A stretch of DNA of 45,298 nt from Gammaproteobacteria bacterium (GTDB taxonomy: Bacteria; Pseudomonadota; Gammaproteobacteria; SZUA-229): assembly GCA_022340645.1 (NCBI GenBank), contig JAJDNP010000038.1:1-45298 (forward strand). The letters are read 5' to 3'. Positions 28,336-36,078 of this stretch are shown piece after piece. The notes under the pieces are model-generated. The model did no database searches, was not told the DNA's origin, and saw only the letters and a program-made list of their open reading frames with translations. Made by a program: the position numbers and the translations under genes. Position 1 is the stretch's first letter; each line of letters starts with the position of its first letter.

Positions 28336-29466
28336 CTAATCCAGACGCTTGTGTGCATTTCTTCGCGCAATGCCGAGAAAAACCAGCATCATTATCAGCA
28401 GCGCCAGGCTATTGCCCAGCAACACCGGCCAGATATCTCCGGCCAGAAATACGGTTTGCAGGATGGCTACAAAATAGCGTGCAGGAACAATATGCGTGAT
28501 GAGCTGCACCACCTCGGGCATGGAACTGATCTGAAACAGAAAACCGGATAAAATAAACGCCGGTAAAAATGTCGCAACTAACGCGATCTGCCCGGCGACA
28601 AACTGGCTGCGTGCGATGGTGGAAATTAACAGTCCCATGCCAAGCGCTACCATCATGTACAGGGCTGAGGCACCGGTTAGTACCAGAAATGATCCACGCA
28701 GCGGCACCTTGAACAGAAACAGGGCCATGGCCACGGTAAAAAGCATACCGCCCATGCCGAGCACGAAATATGGTACAAGTTTGCCGACGGTGATTTCCCA
28801 TATCCGTATCGGTGTCACCATTAGTGCTTCCATTGTGCCGCGTTCCCATTCACGGGCAACGACCATGGAAGTTAACATGGCGCCGGTGAGTGTCATAATA
28901 ATCGCTATTAAACCGGGCACCAGAAAATTGCGGCTATCTACCGCGGGATTAAACCAGATGCGAGGTTGCAACACCACCGGCAGCTTGAATTCATGACCGT
29001 GCTCGCGAGCATAACTGGCTAACCAGGTATGCCATACACCTTCGATATAGCCTTGCGTAATGCGCGCCTGGTTGGCATTTACGCCGTTTACAAACACGCC
29101 GATAGGCGCCTCATCGCCAAGCAGCAGGCGCGCACTGAAGTCATTGCGCAACCAGACGATGCCGTCTACTTCGTGCGCCTGTAGCGAATGTTCCGCCTGC
29201 TGGATATTCTGATAAGACACCGGTAAAAAATATTCGGAATGTTGAAATGCGCCGCTGAGGCTGGCGGTATTTGCATCGGCCAGATCGACAACCAGTGCGA
29301 TACGTACATGTTTGGCATCCAGCGACACGCCATAACCAAACAGCAGTAACAGCAGCACTGGCAGCACAAACGCGATAGCGATGCTGGAGGGATCGCGAAG
29401 CACCTGCAGGCTTTCCTTGCGAATCATGGCACGTAAGCGCATGCGGGTTGCAGCAGCGGGTGTCAT
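28336..29466 (-). CDS. ABC-2 type exporter permease, YbhS-like
   Basis: A 376-residue permease with the same layout as its downstream neighbour: an N-terminal membrane helix (IAIAFVLPVLLLLLFGYGV), a periplasmic domain (~50-180) and several C-terminal helices with VTPIRIWEITVGKLVPYFVL. Its start overlaps the ATPase stop by four bases, and 11 bases separate its stop from the next permease start. The two permeases probably form a heterodimer. Family annotation is secure; substrate is not known. Confidence 0.9.
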   Translation of the reverse strand: MTPAAATRMRLRAMIRKESLQVLRDPSSIAIAFVLPVLLLLLFGYGVSLDAKHVRIALVVDLADANTASLSGAFQHSEYFLPVSYQNIQQAEHSLQAHEVDGIVWLRNDFSARLLLGDEAPIGVFVNGVNANQARITQGYIEGVWHTWLASYAREHGHEFKLPVVLQPRIWFNPAVDSRNFLVPGLIAIIMTLTGAMLTSMVVAREWERGTMEALMVTPIRIWEITVGKLVPYFVLGMGGMLFTVAMALFLFKVPLRGSFLVLTGASALYMMVALGMGLLISTIARSQFVAGQIALVATFLPAFILSGFLFQISSMPEVVQLITHIVPARYFVAILQTVFLAGDIWPVLLGNSLALLIMMLVFLGIARRNAHKRLD

Positions 29467-31208
29467 ATGCCTGCCCTCTCCTGTTTACGGCCTTCGATGA
29501 GGTTGATAAAAGCGTCTTCCATACCAGGGTCCGGTGTTTCGGCGCTGCGGAAACGGGCTTTTAATTCCGCTGGCGTGCCCTGTGCCAATGCCTCACCTTC
29601 GGCCATAATAACCAGGCGATCGCAATAGTCAGCCTCCGCCATGAAATGCGTGGTAACGAGTACCGTAATACCGGACTCCGCAAGTGCATTGATGCGTTGC
29701 CAGAATTCACGGCGGGCCAGTGGATCAACACCGGACGTTGGTTCATCGAGGAACAAAATATCCGGGTCATGCAATAATGCGGCAGCAAGCGCCATGCGTT
29801 GCTTGTAACCAAGTGGTAAATTACCACTGCCGGTGTTTGCATGTTCGGCAAGATCAAATGTTTCCAGCGCCCAGTCAATACGCTGTTTGCGCTGCCGGCG
29901 ATTAAGACCATAAGCACTGGCGAAGAAATTCAGGTTCTGACTTACAGTGAGATCGGCATAGAGCGAAAAGCGCTGCGCCATGTAACCCAGGCGACTGCGC
30001 GCATCCGCAGCAGCGCGACGTAAATCGCGACCGGCGACGGTTAACTCGCCGGATGTTGCAGGCAGCAGCCCGCATAACATGCGAAACGTGGTTGACTTAC
30101 CCGCGCCGTTTGCACCCAGCAAACCAAACACTTCACCACGCATAACACTGAAGCTGATGTCTTTCACCGCAAAAAAATCACCGAATCGTTTTTGCACACT
30201 ATTCACTTCAATTACAGCTTCATTTGCCGCTTTTGTTTTCGCACGCAGCTCAAGTGCTGACTGGTTTCCAGGCTGCCAGTGTTTCAGGCGCGCCACGAAT
30301 GCGTCTTCAAAAATCGGTTCCGCTGCATTCACATGCAGATCCGTTATATCGTTAAATGCCGCGGCAAACTGCGGCGCTGTTGTATCGCGTGTAATCACGC
30401 GTACGTTTTCGTTATCAACAACCGCATCTAAAATTCCGGGCACGGTGCTGAGCCGCCGCAGCAAAATGCGTTTGCGCAGAGACGGGGTGTTGACATGAAA
30501 GGTTCGGCCACGCATGTCCGCGCTAAAATGACGCGGGCTTCCCTGCTCGAGTATATGGCCTTCGTGCATGAGAACAATATCGTCACAGCGTTCAGCTTCA
30601 TCGAGATAGGCAGTGCTCAGCAGTACGCTAATACCCTGCTGTTTTACCAGGCGATAGATGATAGCCCACAACTCACGGCGTGATACCGGATCAACACCGG
30701 CAGTTGGCTCGTCGAGCAATAAAAAACGCGGTGTTCTCACCAGGCTGCAGGCTAATCCAAGCTTTTGTTTCATACCACCGGATAGTTGACCGGCAAGCCG
30801 CCTGGTGAATGGCGCCAGATTGGTCATGTGCATTAATTCTTCATAACGCGCCCTGCGTTGTTGCAGGCCGACACCTTGCAGATCGGCGTACAGGTCCAGG
30901 TTTTCCTGCACACTGAGATCTTCGTACAGGCCGAAGCGTTGCGGCATATAACCGACAGCTGCCTGTGTTTGCAGTGGTGATTCAACCACGTCGATTCCCA
31001 GTACCTGCAGGCGCCCGCTGTCCGGTAATAGCAGGCCTGCGGCAATTCGCATGGTGGTGGTTTTACCGGCGCCGTCGGGCCCGATCAGGCCACAGATTTT
31101 TCCGGGTTGCGCGCTGAAGCTGATATTATGCAGCGCTTTGACCGCAGTATCATCAGCGCCAAATGATCTGCTTACGTCTTCGAAAATCAGCGCTGGCCTG
31201 TTTGTCAT
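29463..31208 (-). CDS. Duplicated ABC ATPase, YbhF-like
   Basis: A 581-residue protein with two nucleotide-binding domains. First domain: Walker A GPDGAGKTTTMR (~44), signature LSGGMKQK (~142), Walker B FLLLDEPTAGVDP. Second domain: Walker A GANGAGKSTTF (~366), a signature LPLGYKQR, and Walker B DILFLDEPTSGVDP. The LPLGxKQR form in the second half is normal for YbhF proteins and is not a sign of decay. It couples ATP hydrolysis to both permeases. The start overlaps the adaptor stop by four bases. Confidence 0.93.
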   Translation of the reverse strand: MTNRPALIFEDVSRSFGADDTAVKALHNISFSAQPGKICGLIGPDGAGKTTTMRIAAGLLLPDSGRLQVLGIDVVESPLQTQAAVGYMPQRFGLYEDLSVQENLDLYADLQGVGLQQRRARYEELMHMTNLAPFTRRLAGQLSGGMKQKLGLACSLVRTPRFLLLDEPTAGVDPVSRRELWAIIYRLVKQQGISVLLSTAYLDEAERCDDIVLMHEGHILEQGSPRHFSADMRGRTFHVNTPSLRKRILLRRLSTVPGILDAVVDNENVRVITRDTTAPQFAAAFNDITDLHVNAAEPIFEDAFVARLKHWQPGNQSALELRAKTKAANEAVIEVNSVQKRFGDFFAVKDISFSVMRGEVFGLLGANGAGKSTTFRMLCGLLPATSGELTVAGRDLRRAAADARSRLGYMAQRFSLYADLTVSQNLNFFASAYGLNRRQRKQRIDWALETFDLAEHANTGSGNLPLGYKQRMALAAALLHDPDILFLDEPTSGVDPLARREFWQRINALAESGITVLVTTHFMAEADYCDRLVIMAEGEALAQGTPAELKARFRSAETPDPGMEDAFINLIEGRKQERAGI

Positions 31209-32098
31209 TTCTGCTGCGTGTCTGCCTGTGTGCAGGGGTCGCGTGGCTGTGCAGACGGAATGGTTTGATTTAAGGGAATGCTGACCGTGGCCGGCATGCC
31301 CAGGCGCAATTCGTTTTGCGGATTACAGATAAATACCCGTGCCTGGTACACGAGGCGGGTACGCAGTTCAGGCGTTTCGATATTTTTTGGTGTGAACTCG
31401 GCGGTAGGTGACACAGATCCGACCCAGCCGTCATAAACCTTACCGGGATAGCTATCGGTAGTAATGTGGGCAATAGCACCGGGTTTGATACGGCCAAGTT
31501 CGGTCTCGGGCAGGTAGGTTCTAACCCACACCGGACTCAACGAGGCGAGCGTGATAGCCGGGTTTTGCGGCGTCACGAAATCGCCGATTTCGACAATGCG
31601 TTCCCGCACCACACCATTGAACGGCGCGTACAGATCGGTATCCTTAAGCTCTTCCGTGGTTTCCACCACCGCCGCCCTGGCGGCATCCACATTAGCTGCA
31701 GCGGCGCGGCTTCTGGCTTCGGCTTCATCTGCGTCTTTTGGACTGGCGAGGTTGTCTTTTAACAGGGACTTGATGCGGGCATAACTCAGCTGTGCGGCGT
31801 GTGCTTCTGCTTTGGCGGCGACAACTTCAGCCTTTGCGCGCGCCAGTGCGGCCTGCAGGCGATCGGTGTGCAGGCGTGCAAGCAGCTGGCCTTTTTGCAC
31901 CTGGTCGCCTTCATCCACCAGAATTTCAACAACGTGCTCACTGCCGTTAAATGCCAGCCGCGATTCACGAATATCGACATTGCCGTACAGCACCAGTACA
32001 TCGGACGGCGCCGACTCGCTGTTGTTAACCTGCCACCAGTAAACAACACCTGCAATGATGGCAAGTATCAGCAGCCCAATGAACAAACGCACTTTCAT
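31205..32098 (-). CDS. HlyD-family membrane-fusion protein, YbhG-like
   Basis: A 297-residue adaptor that anchors in the inner membrane by one helix (LFIGLLILAIIAGVVYWW) and spans the periplasm. Domains: N-terminal half lipoyl (VEILVDEGDQVQKGQLLARL), helical hairpin (~70-145), second lipoyl half (DLYAPFNGVVRERIVEIGDF) and a beta barrel. It is the first gene of the operon and shares the order adaptor-ATPase-permease-permease with ybhGFSR. GAGGG lies 7 nt before the ATG. The promoter must lie in the gap to 32212. Confidence 0.92.
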   Translation of the reverse strand: MKVRLFIGLLILAIIAGVVYWWQVNNSESAPSDVLVLYGNVDIRESRLAFNGSEHVVEILVDEGDQVQKGQLLARLHTDRLQAALARAKAEVVAAKAEAHAAQLSYARIKSLLKDNLASPKDADEAEARSRAAAANVDAARAAVVETTEELKDTDLYAPFNGVVRERIVEIGDFVTPQNPAITLASLSPVWVRTYLPETELGRIKPGAIAHITTDSYPGKVYDGWVGSVSPTAEFTPKNIETPELRTRLVYQARVFICNPQNELRLGMPATVSIPLNQTIPSAQPRDPCTQADTQQK

Positions 32099-32211
32099 GG
32101 AATAACCCTCAGGTTCTGGTAATGTCCCGGCGCCCCATAGTGTATAACAACTGCTTTCTACCTACAAAAAATACATACTTTTGCGATATAACTCCATGGA
32201 TTGTTAAAGGG

Positions 32212-32396
32212 GACGGAAGGAAGTAATGGGACGTACTTAAGCATTAGTGCTCCGTGGCATTCGAACCGAGGGCCGCCGTGAACCCGTCCCTGGAGGCTCG
32301 ACTGCAGCATCCCTGCTGCAGACGCCCACGGATCGAACACCGCGTAGCCCCTGAATATGAGGCAACATCGTTAACTTAACGCCATTCCTTCCGTCA
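32212..32396. mobile_element. 185-bp element with 11-bp terminal inverted repeats
   Basis: GACGGAAGGAA (32212-32222) and TTCCTTCCGTC (32386-32396) are exact inverted repeats. Inside is a GC-rich core with the perfect hairpin CTGCAGCA-TCCC-TGCTGCAG (32302-32321), a CCGTGG/CCACGG outer pair and a tRNA-like GGTTCGAATGCC on the minus strand. No open frame of note. It looks like a non-autonomous mobile element or a structured RNA gene. Confidence 0.5.
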
Positions 32397-32517
32397 CTTT
32401 TAATTGCTTGTTACAGCAAAAAACTGTTGAATATACTGCTATCTGTCCCCACTCATAATACAATCAGGACAATCTGCAAGTTGCAAACCAATCTAGTGTG
32501 TCTACGGGAGCTGGTAC

Positions 32518-33000
32518 GTGAATTCGACTAAAGCCTTTGCTGTTATTTCCATCTTGCTGGGCATAACTGCCATAGTGATTCCCTATTTTTTTGCAACACT
32601 GGCGGTAATGGTACTCGGCGGCGTTATACTCGCCAGTGGTATCGTATCTTTATTTTACATGTATTACGTACGCAGGCAGGGCTTCCTGATTAGCGTTTTT
32701 GGCCCATGGGTGCAGGTAATTACCGGCCTTGTGATACTGGTCTGGCCGGAACTGACCTTGTGGTTGATAGCCGTACTTCTGGGTGCCGGGCTTATCCTGA
32801 ACGGTATCACCGGATTGACGGCAATACGCGACTCAATAGTGATCAACATACCTGTTACTCACAAGATCGAGCAATGGCTAAGTATTATACTTGGCGTACT
32901 GCTGATCGCAATGGGAAGCTTCGGCTCGGCCATTCTCCTGGGATTTATACTTGGTATTGCCCTGATCTCTGCCGGGATTCAGCAGTGGCGATGGCAGTGA
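32518..33000 (+). CDS. HdeD/DUF308-family membrane protein
   Basis: A 160-residue inner-membrane protein with about six hydrophobic helices in three similar pairs, each containing a G-x-x-x-x-x-G-I/L pattern such as LLGITAIVIPYFFATLAVMV and LGAGLILNGITGL. HdeD family proteins (DUF308) are linked to acid resistance and envelope stress, but the mechanism is unclear. The start is GTG with GGGAG 8 nt upstream. It stands alone between two repeat-rich stretches. Confidence 0.85.
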   Translation: MNSTKAFAVISILLGITAIVIPYFFATLAVMVLGGVILASGIVSLFYMYYVRRQGFLISVFGPWVQVITGLVILVWPELTLWLIAVLLGAGLILNGITGLTAIRDSIVINIPVTHKIEQWLSIILGVLLIAMGSFGSAILLGFILGIALISAGIQQWRWQ

Positions 33001-33049
33001 GTCCAGCTATTCGTATAATCTAAAAGCGGGATGTCATATATTTTTTGGA

Positions 33050-33095
33050 GTCGGATCACAATTATTACTAATATTAGAGAAAACTATGATCCGAC
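33050..33095. repeat. Short inverted repeat GTCGGATCA
   Basis: GTCGGATCA (33050-33058) and TGATCCGAC (33087-33095) are exact inverted repeats with a 28-nt spacer. They lie downstream of the HdeD-like gene and may be a terminator-like or mobile structure. Confidence 0.5.
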
Positions 33096-33210
33096 CCGAA
33101 TGGCGCTTACTTAAGCCAGGTTACTGTCATTGCTGTATGTATGAAGCAAAACCTATTCATGCCAATATACAGAGATGTCGTATAAAAAGCAGGATAGAAA
33201 CACGGTCGGA

Positions 33211-33299
33211 GATGGCTTTTCCCCGCGTGGGTACGTGTCCTGCAGGAACGAGATGCAATACGCCCCAGGACCGGCCCCCGGCCGGGAATGACAGCTGCG
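33211..33299. repeat. Dispersed GC-rich repeat A, copy 3
   Basis: Third copy of the ~88-bp repeat at 1453 and 17213, in the same orientation: GATGGCTTTTCCCCGCGTGG, GCAGGAACGAGATGCAATA, CAGGACCGGCCC, GGCCGGGAATGACAG. It lies 67 bp before the palindromic element at 33366. Confidence 0.75.
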
Positions 33300-33365
33300 A
33301 TTACCGCGCTAACGTTCGCAATGACATGAATTTTTCTTAAGTAAGTAACATTCTGATCCGAACCC

Positions 33366-33483
33366 AATGCCAGTAAGCTAAGAATGTAGGTGCGACAAAT
33401 TCGCACAGCGGTGCCAACGTATGCGCGCATCGTGCGAATTTATCGCATCTACAACAGAAAAATGAGCTTAACTTACTGGCATT
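33366..33483 (+). mobile_element. 118-bp palindromic MITE-like element E, copy 1
   Basis: Terminal inverted repeats AATGCCAGTAAGCTAAG and CTTAACTTACTGGCATT bound a core with the internal palindrome TGCGACAAATTCGCA and the word GGTGCCAACGTATGCGCGCA. The same element occurs at 37855-37973 in opposite orientation with very few differences. It has no coding capacity, so it would need a transposase in trans. Confidence 0.85.
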
Positions 33484-33524
33484 GGATCCGATCCCGATTG
33501 TTTGTTTCCGCTCCGGTTTGTTTC

Positions 33525-33863
33525 CTAAATAATCGGCTCCGCCTCCGTCACAAAGAAGACGGTTTTCGTCATATCGGCGAAACGACTTTCATCCGGACTG
33601 ACATTCTCAAGGTAATCCGGATCTGAGAAAAACCTGTCTTTGTCCTCGATGCTGTCAAACCACAGCTCCGCGGTGCCATCATACGGCACTTCACCGTTCA
33701 CGTATTCCTCCACTAGCGTGTGGTACTGCACATACTTACGGATGTACTTTCTGGATGCAGCACATGTCCTGACCAGCTCAGCATGCGTTGTCCTCCAGTG
33801 CTCGTGGAATTCCTCTGGACTCATGCCCGACTTTCTCTTAATACCGACGATCAGTTTTATCAT
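33525..33863 (-). CDS. EthD-domain protein
   Basis: A ~113-residue cytosolic protein with the EthD/dimeric alpha-beta barrel fold: a start strand MIKLIVGIKRK, the family motif GMSPEEFHEHWRTTHAELV, then AELWFDSIEDKDRFFSDPDY and a final strand. Such proteins bind small hydrophobic ligands or take part in ring-opening reactions; the partner is not visible. The ATG at 33863 is chosen because GGAAG lies 9 nt upstream; an open upstream extension adds a poorly conserved N-terminus. Confidence 0.8.
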   Translation of the reverse strand: MIKLIVGIKRKSGMSPEEFHEHWRTTHAELVRTCAASRKYIRKYVQYHTLVEEYVNGEVPYDGTAELWFDSIEDKDRFFSDPDYLENVSPDESRFADMTKTVFFVTEAEPII

Positions 33864-33888
33864 TCTAATAATCTTCCAAAAATGCATC

Positions 33889-34183
33889 ATGCGGTTAATA
33901 TGGATTGCCCTCCTTATGCCAACGTCTGCCTTCAACACTGCAGGTGCACTTGAGACACCTGTTCATCAACGATGCATAGTACTCAATAGACAAACAAAAT
34001 ACTATTTCGGGTCTAATGGCCGCCTCGCCATTCAGTAACTTTTATAGCATTTGTGAAGGAGAGTTACGCGAGGTTACGTGGTCTCGACTCAAATACCGCG
34101 GAAAAATATCCGAGCTGAACGGTCTTGTCAGGTATTTCACCTGGAACCACGATGCTTCCTTCTGTGGATTAGATTCTGAATAA
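33889..34183 (+). pseudogene. Possible frameshifted small secreted protein
   Basis: The plus strand reads MRLIWIALLMPTSAFNTAGA, a signal peptide, then LETPVHQRCIVLNRQTKYYF and a stop at 34038. In the next frame, GELREVTWSRLKYRGKISEL to NHDASFCGLDSE continues to a stop at 34181, as if one protein of ~98 residues were split by a frameshift near 34020. No family is recognised, the ribosome-binding site is poor, and the 3' end overlaps the converging gene. Confidence 0.3.
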
Positions 34184-34649
34184 TGGGAAGAAACACCAGC
34201 AATAAAAACCATCTCGAATGTTCCACAATTAACCTGGCCAATGAGAAAAAGACACTGTTCCCGAAATAATTTTTAGCAACCATATCATTTGCATGATTGG
34301 CAATTGCCTGCCCCCCTAGAGCATATTCCTTTGCCATCGCAAAACCACCAGACGCGGCGTGCCATGCTACAGCTCCACCACCAGCAGCAAGTATACCGAT
34401 GGCGCCACCACCAAACGCAAGAAAGCCAATCGCCAAACCAGCCAATGACAATAAGCCGACTGCAAGCCCTCCTACAGCGACACCGCCAAAAGCGACTGCC
34501 CCTGCCGAAAGAATAACTCCAAAAGATATATCGCCTATAGCTATCCAGCCTTTAGCTATACCTTTCTCGTAACGCCCATTTTCTATTTTACCTGTTGTGA
34601 TATGGACAAGAGGAAGCCCAAGCAGCGTGAGTTTTGTTTTGTAATTCAT
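34137..34649 (-). CDS. Membrane protein with Ala/Gly repeat
   Basis: A 170-residue protein whose middle (~35-105) is built of five- to six-residue units rich in Ala and Gly (for example GAVAFGGVAVGGLAVG and FLAFGGGAIGILAAGGGA), ending with a membrane helix (WFLLLVFLPIIQNLI). The repeat may fold as a beta-helix-like or packed small-residue structure. No known domain is assigned. It starts with ATG at 34649 after a weak GAG. The next gene on this strand is the DUF302 protein. Confidence 0.6.
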   Translation of the reverse strand: MNYKTKLTLLGLPLVHITTGKIENGRYEKGIAKGWIAIGDISFGVILSAGAVAFGGVAVGGLAVGLLSLAGLAIGFLAFGGGAIGILAAGGGAVAWHAASGGFAMAKEYALGGQAIANHANDMVAKNYFGNSVFFSLARLIVEHSRWFLLLVFLPIIQNLIHRRKHRGSR

Positions 34650-34837
34650 GGTACCGACTCAGTTTATTTTTTCACTATCGACATCTAAGGTATTCAGGAG
34701 CGCAACGGAATAACACGGGAGAGACCACGATTTTCATGAGTTCTGGACTGGAAAGTGTAGTATTTCCCTGTAATTCTCTTGTCCCCTGTTATTCACTCGG
34801 CTGGCTAATGGGTGCCACCAACTCTTGCAACAACCTG

Positions 34838-35323
34838 TTACCAGGTGGCGTCATCAACAATACTTTTAACAAGATCAACAACTTCCTTGACAATCTCTTC
34901 TGAACCCGGTTTGCCGGTAGGGATACGGTAGGAAAGGCGCACCATATTCGGCTCATCCTTTACAACATAGACGCTTATGGTAAATGGACAGAGCACGATA
35001 TTATCCGGGTGCTGTCTTGCCAGTTTATGGGAGATGCTGGCGCTACAGAACTCGTAGGTCTCGGCGTCGAGATAGGTATTGTTACTATAGCCGAATGCCG
35101 GACCTGTTCTGTGCAGCATATCGCTTGCGTGCAGAACATTGGCAATGTTTAACCCCTTGCCGTTGATAGCGGAACGGACACTTGCGGACACATCGTGAAA
35201 GTTACCCTCCACCTTGACGGTAACAATATTATCTTCCGATGCAAGGGAACCGCCTGGCCTGCAGGCCAGTATTGCAAACATGACAACAGTGAGCCATGTG
35301 AGTTTCTTTGTGAGACGTTTCAT
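34838..35323 (-). CDS. DUF302-domain exported protein
   Basis: About 161 residues. The N-terminus (LTKKLTWLTVVMFAILACRP) is a signal or lipoprotein-like leader, then a DUF302-type domain: NIANVLHASDML, FCSASISHKLARQHPDNIVLCPFTISVYV and a final strand VRLSYRIPTGKPG. DUF302 proteins bind small ligands in a dimeric alpha/beta fold; physiological role unclear. The start is uncertain (ATG at 35323 or 35341); upstream the frame runs into repeat C, so longer versions are unlikely. Two Cys residues in the domain may form a disulphide. Confidence 0.7.
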   Translation of the reverse strand: MKRLTKKLTWLTVVMFAILACRPGGSLASEDNIVTVKVEGNFHDVSASVRSAINGKGLNIANVLHASDMLHRTGPAFGYSNNTYLDAETYEFCSASISHKLARQHPDNIVLCPFTISVYVVKDEPNMVRLSYRIPTGKPGSEEIVKEVVDLVKSIVDDATW

Positions 35324-35352
35324 AGGAGATAATTCTCGCATGACTGTGTTTG

Positions 35353-35429
35353 TGGACACCCGCAAATTAAATTGGCATAAGCATACCAAGTTTGCTAGCT
35401 GATGCAAATAAACTGCTAAGGACAGAAAC
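35353..35429. repeat. Repeat C, copy 1 (duplicate of transposase 5' flank)
   Basis: TGGACACCCGCAAATTAAAT, AAGCATACCAAGTTTG and AAACTGCTAAGGACAG match the 77 bp directly upstream of the transposase gene at 44538 (44461-44537) with only scattered differences. Here no transposase follows, so this could be a solo end or a target copy. Confidence 0.75.
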
Positions 35430-35436
35430 AAAGAAC

Positions 35437-35500
35437 GTCAGGTCTTGCAATCAAGCATCCACAGGCTATGTGCGCGAAAATGAGATTGCAAAACGACCCC
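35437..35500. repeat. Palindromic repeat D, copy 1
   Basis: GTCAGGTCTTGCAATCAAGC at one end and ATTGCAAAACGACCC at the other form an imperfect terminal inverted repeat around CACAGGCTATGTGCGC. The reverse complement of the 38729-38797 stretch matches it closely. About 65 bp, without coding capacity. Confidence 0.7.
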
Positions 35501-35605
35501 TTATGATCACGATTACTTTGCATTTAATCAAGACGGCTTATTAGCTGCCTGTGCGTCAATAAGCACCCGTTACTTACCTGGTTTCAGATCAAGGTCTTTC
35601 ATTAT

Positions 35606-35686
35606 CTTTAATAAATCTATGGATGTCCTTTTTTTTAGCTAGCTCTTTTTTTAGCTTTTAATAAATCTATGGATGTCCCTGTTTTT
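35606..35686. repeat. Direct repeat with 50-bp period
   Basis: CTTTAATAAATCTATGGATG followed by a T-tract occurs at 35606-35637 and again at 35656-35686. The unit resembles the T-tract repeat G at 17054. It sits in the gap between the DUF302 gene and the cassette array; no gene is seen in 35432-35734. Confidence 0.7.
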
Positions 35687-35734
35687 AATCACATGCCTTT
35701 ATTGATCAAAATTTAATCTCTCCGTCACCTTTAA

Positions 35735-35944
35735 TTATATGTTATGTGTTTTTTCATTATTTTTCTGATTGGACTGGATGGGTTTCTCTGGTTTAGCAAA
35801 GAAAACCAATGGTATTGCCAAAGGGCCCAGGATTACGACGATTAACTTCATAGCTAAAGTTGGTTTTACATAACGAACTTTTGCAATGTAAATGCAAGCG
35901 CCTGCACTTAAAACCCAAATTATGGCTGGGATATATGCGCTCAT
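35735..35944 (-). CDS. Small two-helix membrane protein (cassette gene)
   Basis: A 69-residue protein with two hydrophobic segments (IPAIIWVLSAGACIYIA and LIVVILGPLAIPLVFFA) and a polar C-terminus. GGGGAAAG lies 4 nt before the ATG, a good ribosome-binding site. Its stop codon overlaps an R''-like core CACATAAC at 35741-35748, as in integron cassettes, but no partner half-site is seen further on, so the attC of this cassette seems truncated. Function unknown. Confidence 0.7.
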   Translation of the reverse strand: MSAYIPAIIWVLSAGACIYIAKVRYVKPTLAMKLIVVILGPLAIPLVFFAKPEKPIQSNQKNNEKTHNI

Positions 35945-35973
35945 GTTACTTTCCCCGAATTATTTCCTATCGA

Positions 35974-36078
35974 TGCACATAACGACCAGGTCAGCGAACG
36001 GAGCCAGTCGACGACGACGCAAAATCTTGTTCTGAGCGATTCGGCTGGCTCCGATTCGCTGGACTGTCCGGTTGTGCA
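35974..36078 (-). repeat. attC-like recombination site 1
   Basis: A 105-nt imperfect palindrome. TGCACATAAC (35974-35983) pairs with GTTGTGCA (36071-36078); CAGCGAA (35992-35998) pairs with TTCGCTG (36055-36061); GGAGCCAG (36000-36007) pairs with CTGGCTCC (36045-36052). One unpaired base on one side and two on the other between the stems match attC folding. On the minus strand the 3' core reads GTTATGTG. The site overlaps the last ~29 codons of the endonuclease V-like gene. Confidence 0.75.

Noticed and set aside
29463-31208. Second nucleotide-binding domain of the YbhF-like protein lacking a classic LSGGQ signature.
   Set aside because: LPLGxKQR is the usual form of this half-domain in YbhF-type proteins, so it is not degeneration.
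32281-32340. tRNA gene in the core of the 185-bp element because of GGTTCGAATGCC on the minus strand.
   Set aside because: No acceptor or anticodon arms of proper length pair around it, and the element's strong hairpin lies at the position of the anticodon arm.
35606-35686. Two direct copies with a T-tract, considered as a minimal CRISPR.
   Set aside because: Only two units, an 18-nt spacer-like part that is mostly the same T/A-rich sequence, and no cas genes in the window.
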